Below are positions 25,483-35,393 of a stretch of 64,000 bases of DNA, one piece after another; within the stretch, counting starts at the first letter, position 1, and every line of letters starts with the position of its first letter. The position numbers and the translations under genes are program-made. The stretch covers positions 13,127 to 77,126 of the forward strand of contig JAUNMR010000012.1 in assembly GCA_030537455.1 (NCBI GenBank). The letters run 5' to 3'. The notes beneath the pieces were generated by a model. The model was not told where the DNA came from, ran no database searches, and worked only from the letters and a program-made list of their open reading frames with translations. The DNA comes from Planctomycetia bacterium (GTDB taxonomy: Bacteria > Planctomycetota > Planctomycetia > Pirellulales > Thermoguttaceae).

Positions 25483-27960
25483 CTACTTTGCGACCAATCT
25501 CCAGCATCGATGTATTCTCTTATTCCTAAACTCCTCCGGTACAGTCTGATTTGAGATCTCACGTATGTCATAAAGATCCAGCAGACCTTGTTCGTCTAGT
25601 TTGAACTTCCTAAAGTTGTTGGAGAAGTATACGACTCCACCGGGCGTCATTCTTGTGGCGAGAATTCTCAATAGTTCGACGTGTCGGCGTTGCACGTCCC
25701 AGTCGTCTTCTGTCGATTTACTATTGGAGAAGGTCGGTGGATCGCACACGCATAGGTTGAAATTAGACTCCCTAATTCCAAATGGAAACTGCGGCAACTC
25801 GCTTTTGATCGGTTTGCCGGCTCTATCCTGCTTGAGGTATTTTTTCCGAGACTCGCCCTTGTCCTGTCGTCTGGCATAATGCGCTCGTCTCTTTGATTCG
25901 CTGACTTGATCAGCGGTTTCCTCAATGAGTTTGACAATATCCGGGTTTCTGTCGGTCGCAGGGGGAATTGCTCTTAAGAAACGTAAGACGTCGGATTTTA
26001 CGAACTTGTGTCGCAGAATATCGGCACGGTTTCTGGCGTCAAAAAGATTGTTCTCTTCCAAATTCGCCTGACACCAGTTTAGGTAAGTTGGCGATAAGTC
26101 GACCGACACAGTGGAACTGGCGCCGCCGGCGGCTGCGTAGACCGTAAATGCGCCGGAGTAACAGAAGAGATTCAGAACCCTTTTCCCTTGCGCTTCATTC
26201 TGTACCTTTTTACGCGTGAGACGGTGGTCGAGAAATAGTCCGACGTCGAGGTAGTCCGTCATATTACATAAAAAAGTGAGTCCGCCTTCGTGTACGCGCA
26301 CTACACGCCCCGACTCTTGTAGCTTTTCGTACTGAGAATGCCCGGATTGACGCGCGCGACGCTTGAGGAAGACGTCCTCCGGCATAACGCCGACGACCTC
26401 CGCGGCCTTTTCAACCATTTTGTCCAGCCATAGGCGATGCGCGCCGATATTACGCCCGTCCGGTCGTTCATACTCAGCAATGTGTAGCCATTTTCCCTCA
26501 AAAATATCAATGGCAAATGGCGCTTCTGGCAAATCCTTGTCATAGAGACGATAACATGTGACGCCACGTGAGGGATAGCGTCGCAGGTGGCGCACACGAT
26601 TGGCTAGGCAACGTCCGAACTCCTGGATCTGTCGTTGGGCGTTGGCGTCAAGTCCGGCAAAAGCTGGGGTTATGGCAGGTATTTCATCAGCGGTAGCGCC
26701 GTTTTGGTCGATAGCGTCGCTAGGAATGAACTTAGAGTCGTCGGATTCGTCAATGGAGGAGCGCGTGCGATCTTGAAGCGTGGAGACGAACTGTGTTGAG
26801 TTCTCAACTTCTGGATTCTTAGGCGTTTGTGGCGGTTTGGGACCGAGATATTGCAGGTAGACGCACTCGATTCGGCTATTATAGAGTTTCCGTCGTCTTG
26901 TGGCTTCTTGACCAATCATTGACTCGAAATCGAGCCAGTCCGTAAAAATAAAGTGGCTCCAGGTAGGTAATCTCGAGAGCACAGCCGGTATCGATTCATA
27001 GAGTGAGCGTAGTTGCTGTGTTTCGCCTAACCGGTCACCGTAGGGCGGATTGCAAATAATGCATCCGTATTCCCTTGGGTCGTTTAGGTCGGCAAAGTCC
27101 CTCTGGTAGAAGACGACGTCCTCTTCGACTCCGGCTAGCGTCGCGTGTTGACGCGCGTATTGTAACGCCTGCGCGTCGAGATCAGAGCCGTGAATTTTCT
27201 CTTTTAAGGGGGGCAAAATGAGGTCTTGCGCCTCTTCTCGCGCTTCTTTCCAGAGGTGTTCGTCAATCACGGGCCATCCCTGAGCGTCGAAGACACGTTT
27301 TAGACCGGGCGCTATATTGCGCGCTATCATAGCCGCTTCGATCGGGATCGTGCCGGAAGCGCAGAAGGGATCGAGAAGAGGTCGTTCCGGTCGCCATACC
27401 GATAGTTGCACCAGACCGCTTGCGATCGTTTCGCGTAAGGGCGCGACAACGTTCATCTTGCGATACCCTCGACGATGCAGACCACGCCCGGTGGAGTCGA
27501 GGGTAATCATGGCGTGGTTCTTCAGTAGTGAAATCTCCACGGTATATTGCGGACCGTCCTCCGGCAAGGACGTTAGCTTCCACACGCGCATGAGTCGATC
27601 GACAATCGCTTTTTTGACGGTGCGTTGTAGAGCAGGCACGCTTGTGATCTTCGAGCGAACCGAGCGTCCCTCAACGAGAAAGGACGCGTTTTTGGGAGCC
27701 CAATTTTCCCACTCGATTTCTCTCACGGCGTCGAAGATGACGTCGAAATCGTCGAGTACGTCGAACTCCGCCATAACGACGAGAACTTTACCAGCACAGC
27801 GCAACCAAAGATTGGCCTTCACTAAGTCTTTGAACTGCCCCTCAAAGAAGGTTCGCCCCGGACTAGCGTCGGAGTTTTTCGGCGCGTAACCGAGTTTACG
27901 TAGCTCCGAGGAGACGACCGATTCTAGGCCCATTGTCGACGTGGCGATGAAGCGTAGCAT
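25483..27960 (-). CDS. rlmL: Bifunctional 23S rRNA methyltransferase RlmKL
   Basis: Fusion that modifies 23S rRNA at G2445 (N2, RlmL half) and G2069 (N7, RlmK half). N-terminal THUMP-like domain (about 45-150), then the first Rossmann methyltransferase with DPFCASGTIPIEAA and the catalytic NPPYGDR (about 307-313). A second methyltransferase contains VLNLFCYSGAFTVYAAAGG and CDPPTFSNSK. An insert of about 80 polar residues (Ser/Asp-rich) separates the halves and another (Arg-Lys-rich, with ARRQDKGESRKK) precedes the last motif. Length is 825 residues, above the 700 of E. coli because of the inserts. No ribosome site was evident before the ATG. Transcribed on the minus strand between the PduS-like gene and fhs. 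Confidence 0.9.
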   Translation of the reverse strand: MLRFIATSTMGLESVVSSELRKLGYAPKNSDASPGRTFFEGQFKDLVKANLWLRCAGKVLVVMAEFDVLDDFDVIFDAVREIEWENWAPKNASFLVEGRSVRSKITSVPALQRTVKKAIVDRLMRVWKLTSLPEDGPQYTVEISLLKNHAMITLDSTGRGLHRRGYRKMNVVAPLRETIASGLVQLSVWRPERPLLDPFCASGTIPIEAAMIARNIAPGLKRVFDAQGWPVIDEHLWKEAREEAQDLILPPLKEKIHGSDLDAQALQYARQHATLAGVEEDVVFYQRDFADLNDPREYGCIICNPPYGDRLGETQQLRSLYESIPAVLSRLPTWSHFIFTDWLDFESMIGQEATRRRKLYNSRIECVYLQYLGPKPPQTPKNPEVENSTQFVSTLQDRTRSSIDESDDSKFIPSDAIDQNGATADEIPAITPAFAGLDANAQRQIQEFGRCLANRVRHLRRYPSRGVTCYRLYDKDLPEAPFAIDIFEGKWLHIAEYERPDGRNIGAHRLWLDKMVEKAAEVVGVMPEDVFLKRRARQSGHSQYEKLQESGRVVRVHEGGLTFLCNMTDYLDVGLFLDHRLTRKKVQNEAQGKRVLNLFCYSGAFTVYAAAGGASSTVSVDLSPTYLNWCQANLEENNLFDARNRADILRHKFVKSDVLRFLRAIPPATDRNPDIVKLIEETADQVSESKRRAHYARRQDKGESRKKYLKQDRAGKPIKSELPQFPFGIRESNFNLCVCDPPTFSNSKSTEDDWDVQRRHVELLRILATRMTPGGVVYFSNNFRKFKLDEQGLLDLYDIREISNQTVPEEFRNKRIHRCWRLVAK

Positions 27961-28007
27961 GAGGAATCAATATTGCAAAAGCGAGGAGGTGAGAGTTAAT
28001 AATCAAA

Positions 28008-28047
28008 ATGGCGCGCGTCTGTTGACCTTAGTCGTAAGACTCGCGCC
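28008..28047 (-). terminator. Terminator of fhs
   Basis: GGCGCG-c-GTCT (28010-28020) pairs with AGAC-t-CGCGCC (28037-28047), one mismatch. On the minus strand it exits to CATTTTGATTATT, 30 bases after the fhs stop. Confidence 0.55.
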
Positions 28048-28074
28048 ACGAAAGTTATTGTATAAAGGACGTCG

Positions 28075-29763
28075 TTAGAAGAGTCCGACGACGTCGCCGT
28101 TTTCGTTGATATCGATGAATTCGGCGGCGGGAACCTTCGGTAACCCCGGCGCGGCGATAATATCGCCTGTCATAACGACCAGGAAGCCGGCGCCCGCGCT
28201 CCAACGCACTTCTCGCACATTGAGTTCGAAGTTTTCCGGGGCGCCAATGAGTTTGGGATCCGCAGAGAAGGAGTACTGCGTCTTAGAGATACACACCGGC
28301 AGTTTTGCACAACCTAGGTCATTGAGTTGTGCAATTTGCTTTTCCGCCTGCGTGGTATAACTAACGGAGTCGGCGCGGTAAATCTCTTTTGCGACGGTTG
28401 AGATTTTCTCCTTAATAGAAAGCTCGTCGCTATATAACGGCTGGAACGAACTCTCGGGGTGTGCCTCAACGGTCTGGACGACCTTATTTGCCAGTTCAAT
28501 GGCGCCTTGTCCTCCGTCTTTCCAGTGAGTGGCACAGGCGAATGGGACGCCGAGTTTTTCGCAACGCTCTTGCACAAGCTTGATTTCCTCGAGGGCGTCG
28601 GTTTCGAATTTGTTCAACGCCACGAGCGTCGGGATATTGTATTTTCTCACATTGGCGATGTGTCTTTCGAGGTTGGCGAGACCTTTTTCAACGGCGTTGC
28701 AGTTAACGACGTCTAGTTCGCTCTTGGGCGCTCCACCGTGGAATTTGAGCGCACGCACGGTCGCCACAAGCACGGTCAGGTGCGGTTTAAGACCGGTTTT
28801 ACGGCACTTGATATCGAAGAATTTTTCCGCGCCGAGATCTGCGCCGAACCCCGCCTCGGTAATGACGTAATCGGCAAATTTCAACGCAGTCTTTGTCGCA
28901 ACGACGCTATTGCACCCGTGCGCGATATTTGCGAATGGACCGCCGTGGACAAATGCCGGACTGCCCTCGAGGGTTTGCACGAGGTTCGGATTGATCGCGT
29001 TCTTCATGAGGACAGTCATTGCGCCACGCGCCTTGAGGTCGTTTGCGGTGACCGGCGCGCCCGAATGGTTGAATCCGACGACAACGTTTCCGAGTCTTTC
29101 GCGCAGGTCAAATAGGTCGTCACTGAGGCAGAGAATCGCCATGATTTCCGAGGCCGCGGTGATAATAAATGAACTCTCACGTGGAATGGAGTTTGCCACT
29201 CCCCCAAGCCCCAGAACGATCTGACGCAACGCGCGTTCATTCACGTCCAGCGTGCGTCCCCAGGTGATACGCCTTGGATCTAACCCCAACGCGTTACCGT
29301 GATGCAGTGAGTTGTCGACCATTGCGGCGAGGAGATTGTGCGCGGAGGTAACAGCGTGGAAGTCTCCGTTGAAGTGCAGGTTGACGTCTTCCATCGGGGC
29401 AATTTGTGCATACCCACCGCCAGCGGCTCCTCCCTTGACGCCAAAGCACGGACCGAGCGACGGTTCGCGCAGACACAGGCACGCGTTCTTTTGCAGGCGA
29501 TTCATGGCGTCGCACAGACCGATACTCACGGTTGTTTTTCCCTCTCCGGCAGGGGTCGGGTTGATCGCGGAGACAAGGATGAGCTTTGCGTCGGGCTTGG
29601 CGTCGTAGCCTTTGAGCGCGTCGAGCGAGACCTTGGCTTTGTATGAGCCGTAGAGCTCCAATGCGTCGTTCGGCAGTCCAAGGCGTTCAGCGACTTGGAC
29701 AATAGGTTTGAGAGCAGTGTTACGAGCGATTTCTACGTCGGAGGGAATGGAACGTGTAACCAT
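28075..29763 (-). CDS. fhs: Formate-tetrahydrofolate ligase
   Basis: ATP-dependent enzyme that links formate to tetrahydrofolate (10-formyl-THF synthetase), used in purine synthesis and formate assimilation, and in acetogenic carbon fixation where the other Wood-Ljungdahl genes exist. P-loop TPAGEGKTT is at residues 70-78, and [20 protein letters not shown] and [16 protein letters not shown] are hallmarks of the family. The C-terminal half keeps the folate region ([16 protein letters not shown]). Length 562 (typical about 555). A minus-strand promoter candidate lies upstream. No other one-carbon genes are adjacent, so it probably supplies formyl-THF for biosynthesis. Confidence 0.96.
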   Translation of the reverse strand: MVTRSIPSDVEIARNTALKPIVQVAERLGLPNDALELYGSYKAKVSLDALKGYDAKPDAKLILVSAINPTPAGEGKTTVSIGLCDAMNRLQKNACLCLREPSLGPCFGVKGGAAGGGYAQIAPMEDVNLHFNGDFHAVTSAHNLLAAMVDNSLHHGNALGLDPRRITWGRTLDVNERALRQIVLGLGGVANSIPRESSFIITAASEIMAILCLSDDLFDLRERLGNVVVGFNHSGAPVTANDLKARGAMTVLMKNAINPNLVQTLEGSPAFVHGGPFANIAHGCNSVVATKTALKFADYVITEAGFGADLGAEKFFDIKCRKTGLKPHLTVLVATVRALKFHGGAPKSELDVVNCNAVEKGLANLERHIANVRKYNIPTLVALNKFETDALEEIKLVQERCEKLGVPFACATHWKDGGQGAIELANKVVQTVEAHPESSFQPLYSDELSIKEKISTVAKEIYRADSVSYTTQAEKQIAQLNDLGCAKLPVCISKTQYSFSADPKLIGAPENFELNVREVRWSAGAGFLVVMTGDIIAAPGLPKVPAAEFIDINENGDVVGLF

Positions 29764-29869
29764 GAGCGCGGTAGTATCAGTAAGCTATTAGAATAAGGTT
29801 GGTCATTTGGGGACAAGATTAACCGTCTCCAAATAAGATGCTGAAGACACGTTACTTGCTGGTTCCCCT

Positions 29870-29897
29870 ATTTTACCACGCTAATTACTTTCGACAA
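29870..29897 (-). promoter_or_regulatory. Promoter candidate of fhs
   Basis: On the minus strand: TTGTCG (29897-29892), a 16-base spacer and TAAAAT (29875-29870), about 105 bases before the fhs start. Confidence 0.45.
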
Positions 29898-30025
29898 GTT
29901 ACCGCCAGGTTTTAGAGCCAAAGCGCCAGGAAAAGATCGAAGGGGCTTATAGGCGGTAAATGGAGTCGATAGCGTGTTAAGCAGATATAGAACAAGACTC
30001 AGCAGGCGTTATGGCGTCTTTATGT

Positions 30026-31270
30026 TTATGGTTCTATGTCGGTCCAGTTAGAGAGGAGTACGTTTTTGACGTTCTCCTCGCCAGACTCATAAGTGAGTCC
30101 TCTACATTCCTTGGAGTAATTAACGACGTTAGTAATGATTGAATCGGTCAATGAGCCGGCGATCAAAACGGCGTGACGCGCTTTCGAAGCGACATTGCGG
30201 ACAATGACGGCGCTAGCGTCGCCCAGTGGAGTCACGCCGCCCCATGCGGGGTTCGAGTCGCCGATTCGAATTGTCGCGCGGTCGACAACGCCAACGGGCG
30301 AAGAGTCGACGACGCCGTCGATAATGACATTAGACAGTTTAATCCCAGAAGCGTTGAGGAGTCGCACGATTTGATGACCTCCGGCGGCATAGCCGTTCAC
30401 GTTGCGAATGACGATATTGTCAACACTTAGGTCTTCCTCTTCGGAGTAATCACAAACTTCGGTGGATTGTAACTGACCTCCTGACTTCGTTTGGGGATTA
30501 ATTGCGGTAATAGCCACCAGGTCGTCGCCCGTGTGACCGGAGATTCCGTCGATCACAATATTATGACACCCCTTGCGTAGATCGACGCCGTCGACATTGA
30601 GGACTTTTTCCATTCTTCCGTCAATTTCCCTTGTCTCGTCAGCTTCGAATCGCAAATGACGTATAACCCCTTCGGAACACTTTTCAAAGGACAAACTCCA
30701 CGCGTGAGCTTGAATAAAGGCAATGTTCTCAACCTGAAAGCGACGGACTTTTACGAATAGAAGACCTATATTTCTCCAGTCTCCGGTCTGTGATTCTCCC
30801 TCCTTCCCAGCGTCAGTTCCATAGGTTCGCACGCCGAGCGTTTTAGCGCTGTCGCCCGTGGCGCGTGGGTGATCCGCGCCGAAAAATTCAACCTTGCCAA
30901 TACCAATGACTCTCAGGTTTTCAATTGCCTCGACCTTCTCAATGCCGATCCCGGCATTAGCGCTACGGATGAAATTATCACGACACTTGTCGGATAATTT
31001 GACAGTACAGTTTTCAAAGTATATCGTGGTGTTTGCAGGTAGGAGAATGGCGCGATCCAAGAGCCAATAATCTCGATTAGCCTCGTCGTCTGGACGTCTC
31101 GCAGGTATATGCACGACGCCCTGATTGAGCGGCGCAGCGTTCACAGCGGCTTGAATGCGGTCGGAATCGGCGCCTGCGTAATCGTTCGGATTGTTCGAAG
31201 GCGTCTGAGCGAGGAGCGTTTGAAAAGACGCAAGTAGTACTGTCACTAGTGTTAGAAGAACGTGTTTCAT
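30026..31270 (-). CDS. Exported right-handed beta-helix protein, GH28-like
   Basis: Secreted protein of 414 residues with a clear Sec signal (MKHVLLTLVTVLLASFQTLLA, cleavage before Q22). The rest is a repetitive beta-helix: hydrophobic beta-turn repeats such as NIVIRNVNG and LSNVIIDGV recur. NVDGVDLRKGCHNIVIDG and HTGDDLVAI resemble the polygalacturonase (GH28) active-site turns, where Asp residues catalyse. The match is partial, so pectin hydrolysis is an inference; it may be a related lyase or binding protein. GC-rich neighbours and codon use look the same as the rest of the window. A weak AAGAGAA lies before the ATG. Confidence 0.68.
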   Translation of the reverse strand: MKHVLLTLVTVLLASFQTLLAQTPSNNPNDYAGADSDRIQAAVNAAPLNQGVVHIPARRPDDEANRDYWLLDRAILLPANTTIYFENCTVKLSDKCRDNFIRSANAGIGIEKVEAIENLRVIGIGKVEFFGADHPRATGDSAKTLGVRTYGTDAGKEGESQTGDWRNIGLLFVKVRRFQVENIAFIQAHAWSLSFEKCSEGVIRHLRFEADETREIDGRMEKVLNVDGVDLRKGCHNIVIDGISGHTGDDLVAITAINPQTKSGGQLQSTEVCDYSEEEDLSVDNIVIRNVNGYAAGGHQIVRLLNASGIKLSNVIIDGVVDSSPVGVVDRATIRIGDSNPAWGGVTPLGDASAVIVRNVASKARHAVLIAGSLTDSIITNVVNYSKECRGLTYESGEENVKNVLLSNWTDIEP

Positions 31271-31631
31271 TTATTCTCTTGTGATTAGTAGTTTAGGTTC
31301 ATATCGTAGTACTTTGTTAGCGCTCCATGAAGATTCGCGGGTTGGTAATGCAAAGCGAATTAATCCCATCTGTCAACTTGATTGGAATCAAACGCTTACC
31401 GTGAATGCAAAAGGAGCAGTCTAGCATAAGACTATTATCGAGTTGACGTCGTTGTTCAATCGTAAGGGAATTAATACCCGAAGGCTCGTGTGTGGCGACG
31501 CCATGCCTTGGCGCCGGCGTCTAACAGTTTTTTTGGGCGTCATGAGACGAAGTCTGGCGTCCAGTCGCCTCGTGTTATTACATTTATGTAATAAATAAAC
31601 CATGAGGTTTTCACCAATAAACAGTTATGGT
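31271..31631. other. Intergenic stretch with two AT-rich inverted repeats
   Basis: 361 bases without a convincing gene. It holds TTATTACAT/ATGTAATAA (31575-31583 and 31586-31594), a 9-bp dyad. It also holds AATAAACCAT (31594-31603) paired with ATGGTTTATT (31627-31636), whose right arm covers the stop codon of the glycosyltransferase gene. Both are AT-only or nearly so. They may end that gene's transcript, although the stems are weak. Confidence 0.45.
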
Positions 31632-34070
31632 TTATTCTTCGCGGACTCGGTATAGTCGACGAGTCTCTAATCTACTAATGTCCTGTTGCTTCATTCCCAA
31701 GGCTTTTGCCTCCTCTTCAAATGGCTCAATAATTTTTCTTTGCTCCATATCGAGAAGCAATGACCGAGTGATATCGTCGTTATTAAAACCATAATTACCA
31801 GGACTTCGGAATCTTTCTATCTCGGCAAAGTCGACATAGATGAATCTTACGTTCATTTTCAACAAACGTTCTCTTGCGATTTCGGGTTCGTTAATATCAA
31901 TTACTTTTCCACTTCTATTGCGTATGAATAGTCCCTGTAGTGCGTTCATGAGGGGCGAGTCGTTCCAGCACGTGGAGTAAAGGACGTTCGCGCGGAAGGC
32001 GGCGGCTTTTGCGTCTCCGATTAGAAGTATGCATTTGGGATTATCCGGGTCATTCTGATTCTCCAATAGGTAAGGATGGTCGTTGAGATAGATCGCGGCG
32101 TTTTCAAATCGCTTGTCGTCGTGCTCAAGAGCGGTTAAAGACGCTAAACGCCCCTGTCCAATAAGATCGATGAGCAGACCAGAGTAGAGAATCGCAATCG
32201 CCGCGACGGTAAAGGTCGTAACTCTTAAGACCAATGAGCGCGTCGCCATTGCACGAGCGAGCCATACGCCTAAGAGAAGCGCGGCGATCGGACTGACCGG
32301 TAGTAGAAAGCGATTGAGTCGATGCGTCAAGAGGAACCATGCACACCAGTATAGCGCTTGGAGTAGACAGAGGGTTGTGAGTAAGCGTTGAGCGTCAGCT
32401 TGGGGATTGGTTTTACACGCAAGTCGACGCCCAATCATCGTCGCCAAGGCAATCACGAGACCCGTGTAAACGAAGAGGTAGAAGGGCGATAGGTAATCGT
32501 CTTTCCAGCAGGTCTTCGCGACGGCGTCAGCGAGAGCTTTGAGATTGTACGAACTAGCAGAATGGGCGCGCCGCCACCGTTCGTTGAGCTCATTGTTCCA
32601 GTATCCTTGGGAATCGCCAAAGATAGAGTAGGCTAGAGGATAGACTGGATTACCAGTAGCACGGTAGTTCTTTAAATAACAAGCGCCGCCAAGCGTCGCC
32701 GCAATGAGGACGAATAAGAGCGTTAGCGCACATGTATGTTTGAAAGGGAGTCTGTATGTACCGACTTCGGTAGAGTTGGCTGGCGAAGCCATGTCGACGC
32801 TAGTTTTCAAAGTCGCGCGAACCGGGCATATGCACAGAAGTAGAAATGCCAAAGTGGTCGGTAAGGCGATAAAGACGACGCTGGTGTACTTTACCGCGCA
32901 GGCAAAGGCGACGAACACGCCTAGTATCAGGGCAAGCGTAGCGTAAGATTTGACGCTGCTAGTACGCTGCTGCAGAAAGATTGCCAGTAAGTACAGGATC
33001 GCCATGATCGCGAGCGCTAAGGACGACTCGTTCAGACTACTTGACGCGACAACGAATAGATTGGGAAAAGACAAGAAGAGCAATGCGCTCCACAGTGACG
33101 CTGTTCTGTCTTTTGGGAAGAACCTCCTGGCAAACAGTAGCGTTCCGTATGCAGTCAGTAGGATCTGGAAGTTCAATAAGGTCTTACCGACCAGGTAGCC
33201 AATACGCAACTGATTGTCTGGCGAGAAGTTGCAGAACTTCGCGAGGTTAAGTCCCAGTACAAAGTTCATCTCGGCGCCCAGGGGCATATTGAGGTAGACG
33301 TTATGTGTGGAGAAGACGATTTTTCCGGATTCAAAGATTTCGCGAGCGCCCTGTAGGTGATACTCCAATGCGTCGTACTCAAAGGTCGGTTGCGACGAGG
33401 CGAAGACGTAGAAGGACGCAAAGAGCGCAAGGACGCATGCAAGTAATTTCGGCATAACGCCTTGGAGTCGTTGAGACAACGGTCGGGACGTGGCGTTGAT
33501 TGCGGCGGACGTTGTAGAATCTTGAGCGCTAACGCCGTGTGAATCTGTTAACGTTTTGTCGGTTTGACTTCGTGATTTATGACTCCTTATTGTTTGCACT
33601 ATCCACAGAAGGAGTCCGACGACCAGTAGAATTGCACACGCAAGATTAACGTCGCCACAGACTCCCGCATAACATCCTCCACATGCGAGTATAGCATAGC
33701 CGAACGTGGAGGCAAAGAACGCGCGTTCGCATGAGCTGAGCTGGAAACGTTTGAAGAGTATGTTGACAATGATCCTTCCCACGCCTAGTAGCGCTAGAAA
33801 CGCCAGCGCCGCGAGTACAAGACTTATCAAACGTTCGCCCTTATACGGTTCTTTTGGCAGGTCAATACCAAACCAGACGTCGTGTGCAAAGTCATTGTCC
33901 AACGGAGCAAGTAGGAACAATAAGTTTTTGGACGTGGAACCGAGGGAATGTATCGGTCGCGTCAAAAAGAAAGCTAAGCCCAGTAGAATGATGGCGGCGA
34001 TAGCGAGCGCGAGTAGCCCACGCGCTAGACCTTTTTCTTCGGCGTTGTTGGACGGTAGTGGCTGTGACAT
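31632..34070 (-). CDS. Large multi-spanning membrane glycosyltransferase (GT-C/GT39-like)
   Basis: Integral membrane protein of 812 residues with about a dozen or more hydrophobic helices over most of its length. A loop after the helix near 205-230 contains EYDALEYHLQGAREI and NVYLNMPLGAEM. In the GT-C superfamily the first periplasmic loop carries a catalytic Asp in such a context, so the protein probably transfers a sugar from a lipid carrier to protein or glycan. The soluble C-terminal part (residues about 690-812) contains ILLIGDAKAAAF. It has no ribosome site that I can see and stands alone. The donor and acceptor are unknown. A membrane protein is certain; the glycosyltransferase label is moderate. 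Confidence 0.62.
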   Translation of the reverse strand: MSQPLPSNNAEEKGLARGLLALAIAAIILLGLAFFLTRPIHSLGSTSKNLLFLLAPLDNDFAHDVWFGIDLPKEPYKGERLISLVLAALAFLALLGVGRIIVNILFKRFQLSSCERAFFASTFGYAILACGGCYAGVCGDVNLACAILLVVGLLLWIVQTIRSHKSRSQTDKTLTDSHGVSAQDSTTSAAINATSRPLSQRLQGVMPKLLACVLALFASFYVFASSQPTFEYDALEYHLQGAREIFESGKIVFSTHNVYLNMPLGAEMNFVLGLNLAKFCNFSPDNQLRIGYLVGKTLLNFQILLTAYGTLLFARRFFPKDRTASLWSALLFLSFPNLFVVASSSLNESSLALAIMAILYLLAIFLQQRTSSVKSYATLALILGVFVAFACAVKYTSVVFIALPTTLAFLLLCICPVRATLKTSVDMASPANSTEVGTYRLPFKHTCALTLLFVLIAATLGGACYLKNYRATGNPVYPLAYSIFGDSQGYWNNELNERWRRAHSASSYNLKALADAVAKTCWKDDYLSPFYLFVYTGLVIALATMIGRRLACKTNPQADAQRLLTTLCLLQALYWCAWFLLTHRLNRFLLPVSPIAALLLGVWLARAMATRSLVLRVTTFTVAAIAILYSGLLIDLIGQGRLASLTALEHDDKRFENAAIYLNDHPYLLENQNDPDNPKCILLIGDAKAAAFRANVLYSTCWNDSPLMNALQGLFIRNRSGKVIDINEPEIARERLLKMNVRFIYVDFAEIERFRSPGNYGFNNDDITRSLLLDMEQRKIIEPFEEEAKALGMKQQDISRLETRRLYRVREE

Positions 34071-34110
34071 TGCGATATTATGGCAAATAAGCGTCGATTA
34101 ACGTGCACAG

Positions 34111-34140
34111 TTGACGAGCAACCTATCGCAATGATATACT
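34111..34140 (+). promoter_or_regulatory. Promoter of the TlpA-like gene
   Basis: TTGACG (34111-34116), an 18-base spacer and TATACT (34135-34140), about 100 bases before the ATG. Confidence 0.5.
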
Positions 34141-34238
34141 AAAGTCGCATGAAAGTACAGACGACGCGTGTGTAAAAGGTATCGTGCGTCGTTTTCGCGC
34201 GTGTTTCAATGCACTGTTGGTTCCATCAGGAGAACGTT

Positions 34239-35156
34239 ATGACACACAGATCCTTTGAGCGCCTCGTTGCCTTTTTGGCGCTACTATGCGCGTGTTCGTT
34301 TATGGTTGACAGTAATATATCGGCGCAAGAGTCGTCTGACGCGACGTCATCGTCGGTGGACGTCGACCAAGCTTCCGCCGGTTCACCCTGTTATGTAAAT
34401 GAGGACGGCGAGTTGGTTTGTGAAGCGCCAGCGGCGGTAGAATCAACCGAAGCGGAAGTCGCTAAGCCAGCGATCGATTTAACCACACAGCCCTGGCTGG
34501 TGGAGAGCGCTAATCTTCCGGCAAACCACCCCGCGCTTAAGCGCGAACACATGATCTGGGCAGACTCCAACCTCTGGGTTGCCATTGACGATATTATCGA
34601 CGGTATTCCCGTGGAAAAATGGTTGACCCAATCTCCGACGCCCGAGGATCTGGCGGGTAAATACGTCCTCGTGGAAGTTTGGGCGACCTGGTGCCCTCCG
34701 TGCCGTCGTTCTCTCCCGTATCTGAACTACATTGCGGGGAAATATAAGGACGATTTGGTTGTCGTCTCAATCTGCGAAATGGATGAGAACGCGATTCGTA
34801 ATATGCCCGGTCCGGGTTTGAATATTTTCGAGCTGAATTACTTTGCCGCGGTCGATACCGGTCGTCGCTTTGCGAATAAATTAGGCGTCTATGGCATTCC
34901 TCACGCCGTTCTGCTAGAGCCAACTATTGGCGGGGTCGTTTGGGAAGGCATGCCGACCCTGCCTCGCTACGAACTTGACGATAAGAAGCTTGAAAAATTC
35001 TTCTCAATCGGCCACAAACTCAAGGAGGCCGGCCGCCTTCCAGAGAAATCTCCGATACGCTTTGTCGTGTCCGAGCCGACGGCAGAGGATCGTGCGTCGC
35101 GTCGTCGCGTTAGTAGCAAGGACGTTGAGGAGACCGTTGGCGCCCCGAGTCTGTAA
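34239..35156 (+). CDS. Exported thioredoxin-like protein (TlpA/ResA type)
   Basis: Periplasmic thiol oxidoreductase-like protein of 305 residues. A signal peptide (ending near residue 29, NISAQ) is followed by an acidic linker of about 70 residues and then the thioredoxin fold. The redox motif is WATWCPPC with Cys152 and Cys155; VLVEVWATW and VVVSICEMD are the flanking strands. GVYGIPHAVLLEP contains the cis-proline. Thioredoxin-like proteins of this type reduce cytochrome or other exported disulfides. The C-terminal 60 residues are helical and charged, absent from simple TlpA. AGGAGA lies before the ATG at 34239. Monocistronic, with a terminator behind it. Confidence 0.82.
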   Translation: MTHRSFERLVAFLALLCACSFMVDSNISAQESSDATSSSVDVDQASAGSPCYVNEDGELVCEAPAAVESTEAEVAKPAIDLTTQPWLVESANLPANHPALKREHMIWADSNLWVAIDDIIDGIPVEKWLTQSPTPEDLAGKYVLVEVWATWCPPCRRSLPYLNYIAGKYKDDLVVVSICEMDENAIRNMPGPGLNIFELNYFAAVDTGRRFANKLGVYGIPHAVLLEPTIGGVVWEGMPTLPRYELDDKKLEKFFSIGHKLKEAGRLPEKSPIRFVVSEPTAEDRASRRRVSSKDVEETVGAPSL

Positions 35157-35168
35157 GCTTGAACTACT

Positions 35169-35216
35169 CGTGCGATCGTGTGAGTAATTACCCCGCGACC
35201 GCACGGTTCCTTTTTT
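35169..35216 (+). terminator. Terminator of the TlpA-like gene
   Basis: CGTGCGATCG (35169-35178) pairs with CGACCGCACG (35196-35205), one mismatch, followed by GTTCCTTTTTT. Confidence 0.75.
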
Positions 35217-35305
35217 GATAGAACATATAGGTCTTTGCTCTCTTTTGCCGGTTAAATCGGCGTTGTTTTCGTCGCGTTTTTTTGTTACCTTTCCCAAAAA
35301 GAAGA

Positions 35306-35333
35306 TTGCGCTAATGACTGAAGGCGGTAATGT
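35306..35333 (+). promoter_or_regulatory. Weak promoter candidate
   Basis: TTGCGC (35306-35311), a 16-base spacer and TAATGT (35328-35333), just before the LpoB-like gene. Both boxes deviate from consensus. Confidence 0.3.
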
Positions 35334-35393
35334 ATATTCCTTCGTCAAGGCGCATTGACAACGGTTTCACCTTGTCCATTTTGGAAGATCAAG